DNA of 64,000 nt from Cypionkella sinensis (GTDB taxonomy: Bacteria; Pseudomonadota; Alphaproteobacteria; Rhodobacterales; Rhodobacteraceae), in contig NZ_JBHRTO010000001.1 of the NCBI RefSeq assembly GCF_042646385.1, positions 3,014,616-3,078,615 of the forward strand, read 5' to 3'. The notes under the pieces are model-generated. The model did not search any database. It saw nothing but the letters and a program-made list of their open reading frames with translations, and was not told the origin of the DNA. Position 1 is the first letter of the stretch, and the number at the start of each line of letters is the position of its first letter. The translations under genes and the position numbers were made by a program. Below are positions 1 to 7,831 of the stretch, piece by piece.

Positions 1-624
1 CCCTGCGCGCCGGATGGTCCAACGCATCAGCGCCACATAGCCCGCAAACCACAACACCAGCGGCAGCAGAAGGCGCACATCAGCCCCCGCCAGCATGATC
101 GCCGCTCCCACCAGCGTGGTCGAGGCAAAGGCCACCGCGTCAAAAGTTTGAAACACCGCCTCACCCGCCGCAGGTGGCGCTTGCATGATCCGGTTGGCAA
201 TCCGCCCGGCAAAATCGCTTTCAAACCAGCCCACGGGTTGCCGCAGCACATGCCGATGCGCCCGCCACCGCATCATCGTGCCGAAATTCGGCAAAATGGT
301 GTTGTGCAGTAGCGCAACCCCAGTGCCGCCAATCGCGGGCCGCAAGATCAGAACCGCCAGCGCCACAAGGATAATTTCCGTGCCATGGCTGGCCCAGACC
401 GCCGCAGGCTGACCCTGCGCCAGCAGATCCACCAGCCGCCCGACATACCAGATCAGCCCAACATCGAACGCAGAATTCGCCGTCGCCACCAGCGCCGTAA
501 CCGCGAAAACCCCTTTGAATGGCCGCACATAGTCGCGCAAAAATGGCCACAGCTTGCGTGGCGGCGTGTCGGTTTGCGTGTAGGCGGCATAGGGGTCAAC
601 AAGACCCTCGAAGAACTTGAACAT
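1..624 (-). CDS. ABC exporter, membrane-domain part (cut by window edge)
   Basis: The reading frame runs from ATG at 624 (protein begins MFKFFEGLVDPY) without a stop to base 1, giving 208 codons of the N-terminal part. It contains alternating hydrophobic stretches and the pattern of a type-I ABC exporter membrane domain (QPVGWFESDFAGRIANRI resembles the first intracellular loop of MsbA/multidrug exporters). The ATP-binding half should lie to the left of the window. An in-frame ATG at 651 would add nine residues. Fused membrane-plus-ATPase exporters of this family move lipids or drugs out of the cytoplasm as homo- or heterodimers; the substrate cannot be told here. It follows cca on the same strand after a 54-base gap and could be co-transcribed with the cca-NUDIX-hslO genes. 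Confidence 0.75.
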   Translation of the reverse strand, partial: MFKFFEGLVDPYAAYTQTDTPPRKLWPFLRDYVRPFKGVFAVTALVATANSAFDVGLIWYVGRLVDLLAQGQPAAVWASHGTEIILVALAVLILRPAIGGTGVALLHNTILPNFGTMMRWRAHRHVLRQPVGWFESDFAGRIANRIMQAPPAAGEAVFQTFDAVAFASTTLVGAAIMLAGADVRLLLPLVLWFAGYVALMRWTIRRAG

Positions 625-678
625 GATGATCTCGTGCGTTGCCCTTGGCATCTAGAGCGAAGGGGGGCGAGGGGAACC

Positions 679-1821
679 CTACGCCAGCAGGTCAGATTTG
701 CGCAGATAAAGGTCAGAGGCAAGCCAGCGCGCCTGAATTTCTCGCAGTTTTTTGCCCAAAGCCGCGCCTTGCAGTGCGGGCATCAGATCGGCAGCATTTA
801 CCGGGAACACGGCGGCGGCCCCGCGCGCGATCTCGGCTTGCCAGTTGGGCGGGGGCGGGGTTTCAAACAGCGCGGCACGGCACAGCACCACATCGCGCCC
901 ATCCTTTGCCCCCAGCTTCCACGCCAAAGCAGCCGGGGAAAGCCCCGAGCCAATTTCATCTCTAACCGCGATATTAGAGCCTGTTTCTGCCCGTGAAAGC
1001 CGCAACGCACCGCTTGGATCAATGCCCCCCAACACGGCCAAACGTTGCTGCCAGCGCGGCGGCTCATCGCCCTCCAGATGCAGCAGAACCGCCAAGGCCT
1101 TGGCGTCTGATCCCGGCAAAACCCGCGCCAGAATGCCCGTTTGCGTCATCGCCGCGATCGCTGGTGCAGGGTCGCGCGCGCCCAGAAGTTTGCGCATCTC
1201 GGCGCCGATGCGTTCCCGCGAAAGCCCGTAGATTCCGTCAGCATTGCCTGCACAAGCCGCGAGCCCCTCGGCATCAATACCGGCCGAAGGGTCGCCATAG
1301 ACCGCGAAAAATCGGAAAAATCGCAGGATACGCAGGTAATCTTCCCGAATCCGCGCCTCTGCTTCGCCGACAAACCGCACCCTCCGCGCCAGCAGGTCGT
1401 CCAGCCCGCCCAAAGGGTCCAGAACTGTGCCATCCGCCCGCGCATAAAGCGCGTTCATTGTGAAATCGCGCCGCGCCGCATCCTCGACCACATCGGTTGA
1501 AAACGCCACCACCGCACGCCGGCCATCCGTTTCCACATCGCGCCGAAACGTCGTCACCTCGTGCGCAACACCATGGGCAATCACTGTCACAGTGCCATGC
1601 TCGATGCCGGTCGGCACCACCCGAAACCCAGCCTTTTCGGCAATGTCAGAGACAATTTCTGGCCGTGCATCCGTCGCAATATCAATATCCGCAATTGCGA
1701 GACCCATCAGCGCATTGCGCACGCAGCCGCCAACGAACAGCGCCTGATGCCCCGCTTGCGCCAAAGCCGCGCAAAGCGCCTGCGTGCCCGGATGCGTGAT
1801 CCAATCGCCCGAAATCTTCAT
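679..1821 (-). CDS. cca: CCA tRNA nucleotidyltransferase
   Basis: 380-residue class II nucleotidyltransferase that adds or repairs the 3'-CCA end of tRNAs in the cytoplasm. The nucleotidyltransferase signature is present: LFVGGCVRNALMG (residues 28-40) followed by the metal-binding DID at 45-47, then RRDFTMNALYA and RILRFFRFFAVYG, which mark the head/neck region. The usual GGxVRD is GGCVRN here, so Asn replaces the common Asp. The ATG at 1821 was chosen because it overlaps the TGA of the upstream NUDIX gene (ATGA, 4 bases), the normal coupled arrangement; longer upstream in-frame extensions would run deep into the NUDIX gene. It sits third in a minus-strand run hslO-NUDIX-cca. Confidence 0.93.
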   Translation of the reverse strand: MKISGDWITHPGTQALCAALAQAGHQALFVGGCVRNALMGLAIADIDIATDARPEIVSDIAEKAGFRVVPTGIEHGTVTVIAHGVAHEVTTFRRDVETDGRRAVVAFSTDVVEDAARRDFTMNALYARADGTVLDPLGGLDDLLARRVRFVGEAEARIREDYLRILRFFRFFAVYGDPSAGIDAEGLAACAGNADGIYGLSRERIGAEMRKLLGARDPAPAIAAMTQTGILARVLPGSDAKALAVLLHLEGDEPPRWQQRLAVLGGIDPSGALRLSRAETGSNIAVRDEIGSGLSPAALAWKLGAKDGRDVVLCRAALFETPPPPNWQAEIARGAAAVFPVNAADLMPALQGAALGKKLREIQARWLASDLYLRKSDLLA

Positions 1822-2408
1822 GCCGTCATCTCGGCCAGATTGCGCAAAATCCGCGCCGTAGCGCCCCAAATATAATAGGGTCCGTAAGGTACCGCAAAAT
1901 AGCGGCGCGGCTGGCCCTTCCACACCCGTCCTTCGATCACAAAACGCCCACAGTCCAGCACATGCGACAGCGGCACCGTGAAAACCTCATCCACCTCGCC
2001 CGCCTCGGGGCGTATAGTAAAATCGTCTCGAACAAGGCCCAGAATGGGCGTGATCAGGTAATTCGTCACCGTTTCATGGCAGGGCAGGCGGCCCAAAACC
2101 TGCACCTTTTCGGGCGGCAGGCCGATTTCTTCCCAAGCCTCGCGCAGCGCTGCCGCCTCTGGCCCAGGGTCTTCGGCATCCACCTTGCCGCCCGGAAACG
2201 CGATCTGCCCGGGATGGTGCTTCAGATGCGAAGCACGCTTGGTCAGGATCAGTCGCGCGCCTTCGGGCCGCAGCCAAACAGCCACCAACACCGCTGCGGG
2301 CCGCAAAATCCGGCTGTCGGGCAGCAGCACCGGGTTCAAGTCAAAATCCGACGACTCGCCCGCAGGACGGGCGAGCGCTTCTGTCAGGCGGGCGATGTCA
2401 TCCCGCAT
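1818..2408 (-). CDS. NUDIX hydrolase, CoA pyrophosphatase type
   Basis: 196-residue cytoplasmic NUDIX protein. It carries the CoA-pyrophosphatase signature LTKRASHLKHHPGQIAFPGG directly before the Nudix box (GGKVDAED...REAWEEIGL). This family cleaves coenzyme A or acyl-CoA to 3',5'-ADP and (acyl-)phosphopantetheine, which is taken as CoA housekeeping. The start at 2408 (MRDDIARLTEAL) overlaps the hslO stop by 11 bases; a longer in-frame start at 2432 is possible but lies further inside hslO. The 3' end overlaps cca by 4 bases, so the three genes are probably translationally coupled. Activity on CoA is a family inference. Confidence 0.88.
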   Translation of the reverse strand: MRDDIARLTEALARPAGESSDFDLNPVLLPDSRILRPAAVLVAVWLRPEGARLILTKRASHLKHHPGQIAFPGGKVDAEDPGPEAAALREAWEEIGLPPEKVQVLGRLPCHETVTNYLITPILGLVRDDFTIRPEAGEVDEVFTVPLSHVLDCGRFVIEGRVWKGQPRRYFAVPYGPYYIWGATARILRNLAEMTA

Positions 2409-3399
2409 CACCCGGCGCTTTCGTAGCTTCAAAGCCCAGCGTCGCCGGATCGAATTCGTAATGCTTGCCGCAGAACTGACAATCCGCCGTCACCACACCC
2501 TCTGGCGTGGTCATGTGTTTGATATCCTTCGCAGAATAAATCGACATCGCCTGAACCACCTTATCGGGCGAGCAGGAACAGCCGAAATGCACCACTTGGG
2601 CATCGAACACCCGCGGGTCTTCCTCGTGGAACAGCCGCACCAGCAGATCAGTCGGCGCAACGGTCGGCCCGATCAACTCGATCTCTTCGACGGTATCCAG
2701 CAAAGCATTGGCCCGCGTCCAGTTTTCCGCTTCTTCGCCCGCCAGAATATCGGCATGGCTCAGCAAACCACCCTCGCCCGAGCCCGCCTCAGCCGCGACC
2801 GCACCGCCCACGGCGGGCATATGCTGCAACATCACCCCGCCCGCGCGCCAATGCGCAGTGCCACCGGGCATCTGGTTTTTGCCGAAGGTCAGCGCGAATC
2901 GGGTCGGGATCTGTTCGGACTGTGCGAAGTAGGTTTGCGCGCAATCCGACAGGGATTTGCCCGCAATCGGGGTAAAGCCTTGATAGGGCTGCATATCCTG
3001 CCCCTGATCAATCATCACCGCAAAATATCCCTCACCGATCTGGCTGAACGGATTGGCATTCAGATCCAGCCGCTCGGCATCGTAGCTGGCATAGGCACGG
3101 ATGCGTGCAGGCTCGCCATCTTCAGACGGGCCATAATAATCAGTGGCAATCAGCCGTGCTGGACCTTTGCCGCGAATTTGCAGGCTCAGTTTCCAGCGCA
3201 GTTTCACCGATTGCCCGATCAGCGCGGTCAGCACGGCGGCCTCGGCCACCAAAGCCTCGATCACGGGTGGGTAATTGTGCTGTTTCAGCACCGCATCCAA
3301 CGCGCCATCCAGCCGCGCGACGCGGCCGCGAATCGCGGAGCGGTCAAGTTGAAAGGGCAGGACGGTATCGTCCCAAGCGATTTGCAGAGGAGAGGTCAT
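2398..3399 (-). CDS. hslO: Hsp33 redox-regulated chaperone
   Basis: 333-residue cytoplasmic holdase. The redox-sensing zinc centre is visible at the C terminus: Cys274-x-Cys276 (FGCSCSPDK) and Cys307-x2-Cys310 (DCQFCGKHYEFD). On oxidation these cysteines form disulfides, release zinc and activate the chaperone. Length fits the family (about 290-340). The ATG at 3399 was chosen because an AGAGG-type ribosome-binding site precedes it and homologues start near this point; the frame stays open about 140 codons further upstream but that stretch has no family similarity. Divergent from the NUDIX gene at 3475, with two palindromes in the 75-base gap. Confidence 0.94.
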   Translation of the reverse strand: MTSPLQIAWDDTVLPFQLDRSAIRGRVARLDGALDAVLKQHNYPPVIEALVAEAAVLTALIGQSVKLRWKLSLQIRGKGPARLIATDYYGPSEDGEPARIRAYASYDAERLDLNANPFSQIGEGYFAVMIDQGQDMQPYQGFTPIAGKSLSDCAQTYFAQSEQIPTRFALTFGKNQMPGGTAHWRAGGVMLQHMPAVGGAVAAEAGSGEGGLLSHADILAGEEAENWTRANALLDTVEEIELIGPTVAPTDLLVRLFHEEDPRVFDAQVVHFGCSCSPDKVVQAMSIYSAKDIKHMTTPEGVVTADCQFCGKHYEFDPATLGFEATKAPGDAG

Positions 3400-3414
3400 G
3401 GGGTTTCCTAAACG

Positions 3415-3446
3415 TGCCAAGCTTGGCATACCGCGCCTATATAGGC
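3415..3446. promoter_or_regulatory. Two adjacent palindromes between divergent genes
   Basis: TGCCAAGCTTGGCA (3415-3428) and GCCTATATAGGC (3435-3446) are both perfect palindromes, spaced six bases apart, in the short gap between hslO and the plus-strand NUDIX gene. They are well placed for operators or overlapping promoters, but no known regulator is recognised. Confidence 0.4.
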
Positions 3447-3474
3447 AGAGCAACCGCGCACCCAAGGGGCAGGC

Positions 3475-3939
3475 ATGATCAAACGCTATGGAAACAGCCC
3501 AGAACCGGGCCACCGCTATACCCGCAGGCCGGGGGTTTATGCCGTATTGTGGGATCGCGGCGCAATCCTGACCACGTTTCAGGCCGAGCCTGTGCCGGAA
3601 TACCAACTTCCGGGCGGCGGTATCGACAAGGGCGAACATCCCATCGCTGCCCTGCACCGCGAGGTGATGGAGGAAACCGGCTATCACATCGCGGGCGTCC
3701 GCCGCTTGGGCGCGTTCCGGCGCTTTACCTTCATGCCGGAATACGACCTTTGGGCAGAAAAGATCTGCACCGTCTACCTTGCGCGCCCCGGTTTGCGCAT
3801 TGGCCCGCCCACCGAGCCGGGGCATCAGGCGGTTTGGATGGCGCCCGAAATGGGTTTGCGTCTGTTGGGCAATCCGGGCGACCGCGCCATGCTAGGGCGG
3901 GCGCTGCGTCAACTGGAATCGGGCGCAGGGCCAAGGTAA
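3475..3939 (+). CDS. NUDIX hydrolase
   Basis: 154-residue small NUDIX protein. The Nudix box is complete: GGGIDKGEHPIAALHREVME followed by ETGY (residues about 43-66), so metal-dependent cleavage of a nucleoside diphosphate linked to another group is expected; the substrate cannot be deduced. The ATG is preceded by AAGGGGCAGGC, a fair ribosome-binding site. Its last 31 bases overlap the end of the convergent phosphatase gene on the other strand. It is not closely similar in sequence to the CoA-type NUDIX gene nearby (no HPGQ signature). Confidence 0.85.
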   Translation: MIKRYGNSPEPGHRYTRRPGVYAVLWDRGAILTTFQAEPVPEYQLPGGGIDKGEHPIAALHREVMEETGYHIAGVRRLGAFRRFTFMPEYDLWAEKICTVYLARPGLRIGPPTEPGHQAVWMAPEMGLRLLGNPGDRAMLGRALRQLESGAGPR

Positions 3940-5195
3940 TCAAAGATCAACCCCGAGACATCGTCCGGGAATACGCCGCCACCCGAAAAGGTGTTCAGAT
4001 CCCACAGCAGCGCTTCCAGCAGGTCTTGGCTGTGCAATACACTGTTATGCTTCAATATTCTGATCAGGCCTTCGCTGCCCAATTCCTCACCCTGCGGATT
4101 TGGACATTCCGTCACGCCATCCGAAACCAGAAACAGCCGATCACCCGGTTGCAGGCTGACACTGGTCTGCGGGTAATCCGCGCCCTCAATCAGCCCGATC
4201 GGCAGGCCGCCATCGCCCAGACGTTCAATCGCCCCATGAGCCCGCAGCACTAGCGGGTGCGGATGGCCTGCCTGCACCAGTGTCGCCAGCCCGGTTTCAA
4301 GGTTGATCTCGGCATAGCAGAGCGTGAAATACTGATCGACCTGCAACTCTTCCAGCATCATGCGGTTCAACCGGCCGGCGACGATGGCGGGCGGCCAGGC
4401 ATCACGCGCGCCGTCGGCTGCGGTTTTCAGCGCAATATTCTGTTCGGGTGACGCACCCGACAGCAGCCCTGCCAACCGCGCGGTCATCATCGCCGAGGCA
4501 ACGCCATGCCCCGAGACATCGACCGAATAGACCACGATTCGATGCGGGTTGATCACAAAGCTGCCGACCAGATCGCCGCCGACATGGCCCGAAGGCCGCA
4601 ACATCAACGCCGCTTTGCCCGCGCCAAAATCGCGCAACCGATCCCGGACCAAGGTTTGTTGCAGCTTGCGGGCCTCAATCAGGTCACGATCCAGCGAATC
4701 ATAAAGCTCTTGCAGCTTTTGCAACGTGCTACCGATCAGACGGTTCTTTTCAACCAACTCGTCCTGCATCCCCAGAATACGTTCGCCTGCCCGTAGTCGG
4801 GCGCGCAACTCATCAGAACTGACTGGCTTGGTCAGAAAATCATCCGCGCCATTGTCCAGTCCATCGGCGATTTCGGCCTTTTCCGATTTCGAGGTCAGCA
4901 GGATGAAATAGCCATAACCTTCTCGTGGAAGGGCCCGAAAAGCCTTGCAAAATTCCAGCCCGCTCATCCCCGGCATCATCCAGTCTGACAGCACGATGTC
5001 AAAATCCTGCGCCAGACACAGGGCCAGCGCCTCATCCCCCGAGGCCGCTTCCGTCACCTGATAGCCCCAGCGCGTCAGTTGCATTTGCAGAATCTTGCGC
5101 TGTGCCTTGCTGTCATCCACCACCAAGACAGGCCGCGCCGCAAAGGCGCTGGGCCTGCGGGCTGCCACATTCAAGGAAAGAAGATCAGGTTTCAC
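3909..5195 (-). CDS. Response regulator with SpoIIE-type PP2C phosphatase output
   Basis: 428 residues in two parts. Residues about 22-140 form a receiver domain: acidic pair DD at 27-28, phosphoacceptor Asp71 (VLSDWMMPG) and the conserved Lys in LTKPVSS. A coiled linker (MQDELVEKNRLIGSTLQKLQ...) leads to a PP2C/SpoIIE-like Ser/Thr phosphatase domain from about residue 190, with metal-binding GGDLVGSF and DVSGHGVASAMM motifs. Such proteins dephosphorylate anti-sigma-factor antagonists in partner-switching stress signalling. No anti-sigma factor or antagonist is adjacent. The neighbouring divergent gene encodes an Hpt protein, so a phosphorelay feeding this receiver is plausible. Confidence 0.88.
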   Translation of the reverse strand: MKPDLLSLNVAARRPSAFAARPVLVVDDSKAQRKILQMQLTRWGYQVTEAASGDEALALCLAQDFDIVLSDWMMPGMSGLEFCKAFRALPREGYGYFILLTSKSEKAEIADGLDNGADDFLTKPVSSDELRARLRAGERILGMQDELVEKNRLIGSTLQKLQELYDSLDRDLIEARKLQQTLVRDRLRDFGAGKAALMLRPSGHVGGDLVGSFVINPHRIVVYSVDVSGHGVASAMMTARLAGLLSGASPEQNIALKTAADGARDAWPPAIVAGRLNRMMLEELQVDQYFTLCYAEINLETGLATLVQAGHPHPLVLRAHGAIERLGDGGLPIGLIEGADYPQTSVSLQPGDRLFLVSDGVTECPNPQGEELGSEGLIRILKHNSVLHSQDLLEALLWDLNTFSGGGVFPDDVSGLIFDYLGPAPDSS

Positions 5196-5349
5196 AATCG
5201 CGCCTCAACACTGGTTTTGTCCTGTCTGCACCCAACCTCTTAACGGCGAGTGAAACTTAAAACTGTGCCTATTCCGGCTGTTAGCAGTTACCGATTGTTA
5301 AGGGATGCCGCGCAATCTGCTGCCATGGGTGGCGAAAGGCGGGTGTGAT

Positions 5350-5676
5350 GTGATCGCGTGGGATAGGGTGAATGATCTTCGTTCAGAAATTGGCGATGAT
5401 GATTTCGCCGAAGTCGTCGCGCTGTTTCTGGAAGAAGCGGATGAGGTGATCGGGCGAATTTCCAAAACCGCAGGTGCCAAGGCACTCGAGGCCGATCTGC
5501 ACTTTCTGAAGGGTGCTGCGTTGAATCTTGGCTTCGCGCAATTCGCAGCCTTCTGCCAAGAAGGTGAGCGTCGCGCAGCTGGTGGCGATACCGCTGTTGA
5601 TCTGGCGCAGCTTTGCAGCAGCTATCAAGCGTCGAAAGCGGCGCTTTTCGCGGGGCAAAGCGCCAGTGCTGCCTAG
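5350..5676 (+). CDS. Histidine phosphotransfer (Hpt) domain protein
   Basis: About 108 residues with start GTG at 5350, giving MIAWDRVNDLRSEIG, the usual beginning of single-domain Hpt proteins; an AAGGCGGG stretch lies about seven bases upstream. An in-frame ATG at 5305 would add 15 residues but its AAGGG abuts the codon. The phosphorylated histidine is in DLHFLKGAALNLG (His51 from the GTG start). Hpt proteins shuttle phosphate between a hybrid kinase and a response regulator. It is divergent from the receiver-PP2C gene and its stop overlaps the convergent ilvA by 4 bases. No kinase is encoded nearby. Confidence 0.8.
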   Translation: MIAWDRVNDLRSEIGDDDFAEVVALFLEEADEVIGRISKTAGAKALEADLHFLKGAALNLGFAQFAAFCQEGERRAAGGDTAVDLAQLCSSYQASKAALFAGQSASAA

Positions 5677-6920
5677 ATCAGAAACTCTGCCAGAATCTCG
5701 TCATTGGTGATGTCGCGGTAGGTAAATGCGGCGGCGTCCAACTGATCAAACAGGTTTTTGAAATTTGCAGCCTGGCTGGTTTCAATCCCGATCAACACCG
5801 AGCCGAAGTTGCGTGCCGACTTTTTCAGGTACTCAAACCGCGCGATATCGTCATCTGGGCCAAGCATGCCCAGAAACTCTTTCAACGCACCGGGGCGCTG
5901 CGGCATCCGCAGGATGAAGTATTTCTTCACACCGGAATAGCGCTGCGCCCGCTCTTTCACTTCCGGCAAACGCTCAAAATCAAAATTCCCGCCAGAAGTT
6001 ACGCAAACCACTGTCTTTCCAGCGATATCGTCTGCCAAATCTTGCAACACATCAACGGATAGCGCGCCCGCGGGTTCCAGAACGATGCCTTCCACGTTCA
6101 GCATCTCCAGCATCGTCACGCAAATGCGGTCTTCCGGTGCCAGCAGCACCTCGGCAGGCTTCACCCAAGACAGCGCCGCAAACGTCTTGTCACCCAGCCG
6201 CGCCACCGCCGCACCATCAACGAAACTGTTGATCGTGCGCAGCTTCACCGGCTCTTGCGCCGCCAATGCCGCTGTCAGACTGGCACCGCCCACTGGTTCA
6301 ACAAACCGGTACTGCGTTTGCGGTGCCTCGGCCCGCAAAAACCGCGTGACGCCCGAGGCAAGGCCGCCACCGCCCACCGGCAGCACCACCAGATCAGGCG
6401 CGCGGCCCAACTGTTCCAGCATTTCCACCGCGACCGAGGCTTGGCCCTCGATCACATCCTCATCATCAAACGGCGACAGAAAATGCGCGCCCTGCTCGGC
6501 GCAAAACTTCTGCGACGCCGTCAGAGTCTGATCGAAATAATCCCCTGTCAGCACGATCCGCACCGCATCGCCGCCAAAGGCGCGGGTCTTGTCGATCTTC
6601 TGCTGCGGTGTCGTCACCGGCATGAAGATCGTGCCCTTTACCCCGAAGTGCTTGCAGGCAAAAGCCACCCCTTGCGCATGATTGCCCGCCGAAGCGCAAA
6701 CAAATGCGGTCTGCGACGGATTGGAAGCCCGCACTTTGCGCATCGCCGTGAATGCCCCGCGCAGTTTGTAGCTGCGCACCGGGGACAAATCCTCGCGCTT
6801 CAGCCAAATCTCGGCGCTATAGCGGCGCGACAGATAGTCATTGCGCTGCAACGGCGTGCGCGGGAACAACTCGCGCAGGGCACGGGTAGATTGGCGGGCG
6901 GCATCAGGAAAATCGTTCAT
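5673..6920 (-). CDS. ilvA: Threonine ammonia-lyase (threonine deaminase)
   Basis: 415 residues. This PLP enzyme converts threonine to 2-oxobutanoate, the first committed step to isoleucine. The PLP lysine is Lys52 in SPVRSYKLRGAF; the glycine-rich phosphate-binding loop LPVGGGGLASG is also present. The C-terminal about 80 residues (KYFILRMPQRPGALKEFL and following) are an ACT-like regulatory domain, the shorter single-domain form (about 400-420 residues rather than about 510). Isolated minus-strand gene between Hpt (convergent, 4-base overlap) and a membrane-protein gene. Confidence 0.93.
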   Translation of the reverse strand: MNDFPDAARQSTRALRELFPRTPLQRNDYLSRRYSAEIWLKREDLSPVRSYKLRGAFTAMRKVRASNPSQTAFVCASAGNHAQGVAFACKHFGVKGTIFMPVTTPQQKIDKTRAFGGDAVRIVLTGDYFDQTLTASQKFCAEQGAHFLSPFDDEDVIEGQASVAVEMLEQLGRAPDLVVLPVGGGGLASGVTRFLRAEAPQTQYRFVEPVGGASLTAALAAQEPVKLRTINSFVDGAAVARLGDKTFAALSWVKPAEVLLAPEDRICVTMLEMLNVEGIVLEPAGALSVDVLQDLADDIAGKTVVCVTSGGNFDFERLPEVKERAQRYSGVKKYFILRMPQRPGALKEFLGMLGPDDDIARFEYLKKSARNFGSVLIGIETSQAANFKNLFDQLDAAAFTYRDITNDEILAEFLI

Positions 6921-6956
6921 GCTTCCGATTACGCCCGCCCGGCGTGGAAAAGCAAG

Positions 6957-7706
6957 TCAGACCAGTGGGCGCTTTTCAATGTAATGCCCGTAAAGCGTGG
7001 TCAGGATCGAAAGCCCAACCATGGTGACGGGCCAACCCGCGATCACTTGCCAGATATTCGCCAGCAGACCAAAGCCGCCAAATACGAACCAACTGATCAT
7101 GTTCACCACCCACAGCGCCAAGGCCATCAGCACCGAAAGTTGCAGCAATGGCCGCCATTCGCCCTCGGTCGCCTGCCAGCCCGCGAGAAACGGCAGGTTG
7201 TTGCCCAGGGCCGTGCCTGGAAGCGCTGCGGACAGCCGCATGCCCAGAAAGATCATCGGCACTTGCACCATGATTGCCATCAGCAGCATGGCAAGCAGCG
7301 GGCCTGCCATCATCAGGCGCCCGAACAGCGTGCCGATGATCATGCCAAGCACCATCCCCACCACGATCAGGGCCAAGCCAATCAACAGCGATTTGATGAA
7401 GTATTGTCCCATCTTCTCGCCCATGAACGGCGGCACCACGCCCGCAGGTTCTTCGCCCAGCAGCACATAGCGATGCCACGCAACGGCGATCCAGATCCCG
7501 GTGATCAGCGTCACCACCAATACCAGCACCACGCCCAGTCCTACGCCACCGCCCATCATGCCCATCCCGGCAGAGGCCATGGCATATCCCAGCAGCATGG
7601 TGATCCCCACCTGTATCAGATACAGCACCCCCGACACTTTCAGTGCCGGGCCAAGGTTATCCATCACTTGCCGCAATGAATGAGAGAAAATCTGTACGCC
7701 CTTCAT
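6957..7706 (-). CDS. Multi-pass membrane protein of unknown function
   Basis: 249 residues dominated by hydrophobic, Met/Gly-rich segments (for example GMGMMGGGVGLGVVLVLVV and a second long one around GLALIVVGMVLGMIIGTLF), which I read as about six transmembrane helices of an inner-membrane protein. The ATG at 7706 (MKGVQIFSHSLR) has a GGAGGG ribosome-binding site three to five bases upstream, preferred over an in-frame start at 7730. No catalytic motif is recognised. It lies 36 bases upstream of ilvA on the same strand and is divergent from argG. Confidence 0.7.
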   Translation of the reverse strand: MKGVQIFSHSLRQVMDNLGPALKVSGVLYLIQVGITMLLGYAMASAGMGMMGGGVGLGVVLVLVVTLITGIWIAVAWHRYVLLGEEPAGVVPPFMGEKMGQYFIKSLLIGLALIVVGMVLGMIIGTLFGRLMMAGPLLAMLLMAIMVQVPMIFLGMRLSAALPGTALGNNLPFLAGWQATEGEWRPLLQLSVLMALALWVVNMISWFVFGGFGLLANIWQVIAGWPVTMVGLSILTTLYGHYIEKRPLV

Positions 7707-7831
7707 CGAGCCCTCCATAAATTCCACCAATCCCGCAATGATTCACCGCATTCCCCCCCTGTCAACCGCGCCGCTTGCCCTCGCCCCGATTTCCCTTTAA
7801 TCGCGGGCGAAACCCGCATCGGAGACGCCAC

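Noticed and set aside
3105..4253. 382-codon plus-strand frame covering hslO, the NUDIX gene and the phosphatase
   Set aside because: Overlaps the complete Nudix-box gene in another frame and shows no domain of its own.
5238..5303. TTAAC and TTAAG words between the phosphatase and Hpt genes as CtrA boxes
   Set aside because: The spacing between TTAA halves does not fit TTAA-N7-TTAA.
6255..7679. 474-codon plus-strand frame opposite ilvA and the membrane-protein gene
   Set aside because: Spans two genuine genes on the other strand, is His/Gln/Arg-rich with no motif; a frame shadow.
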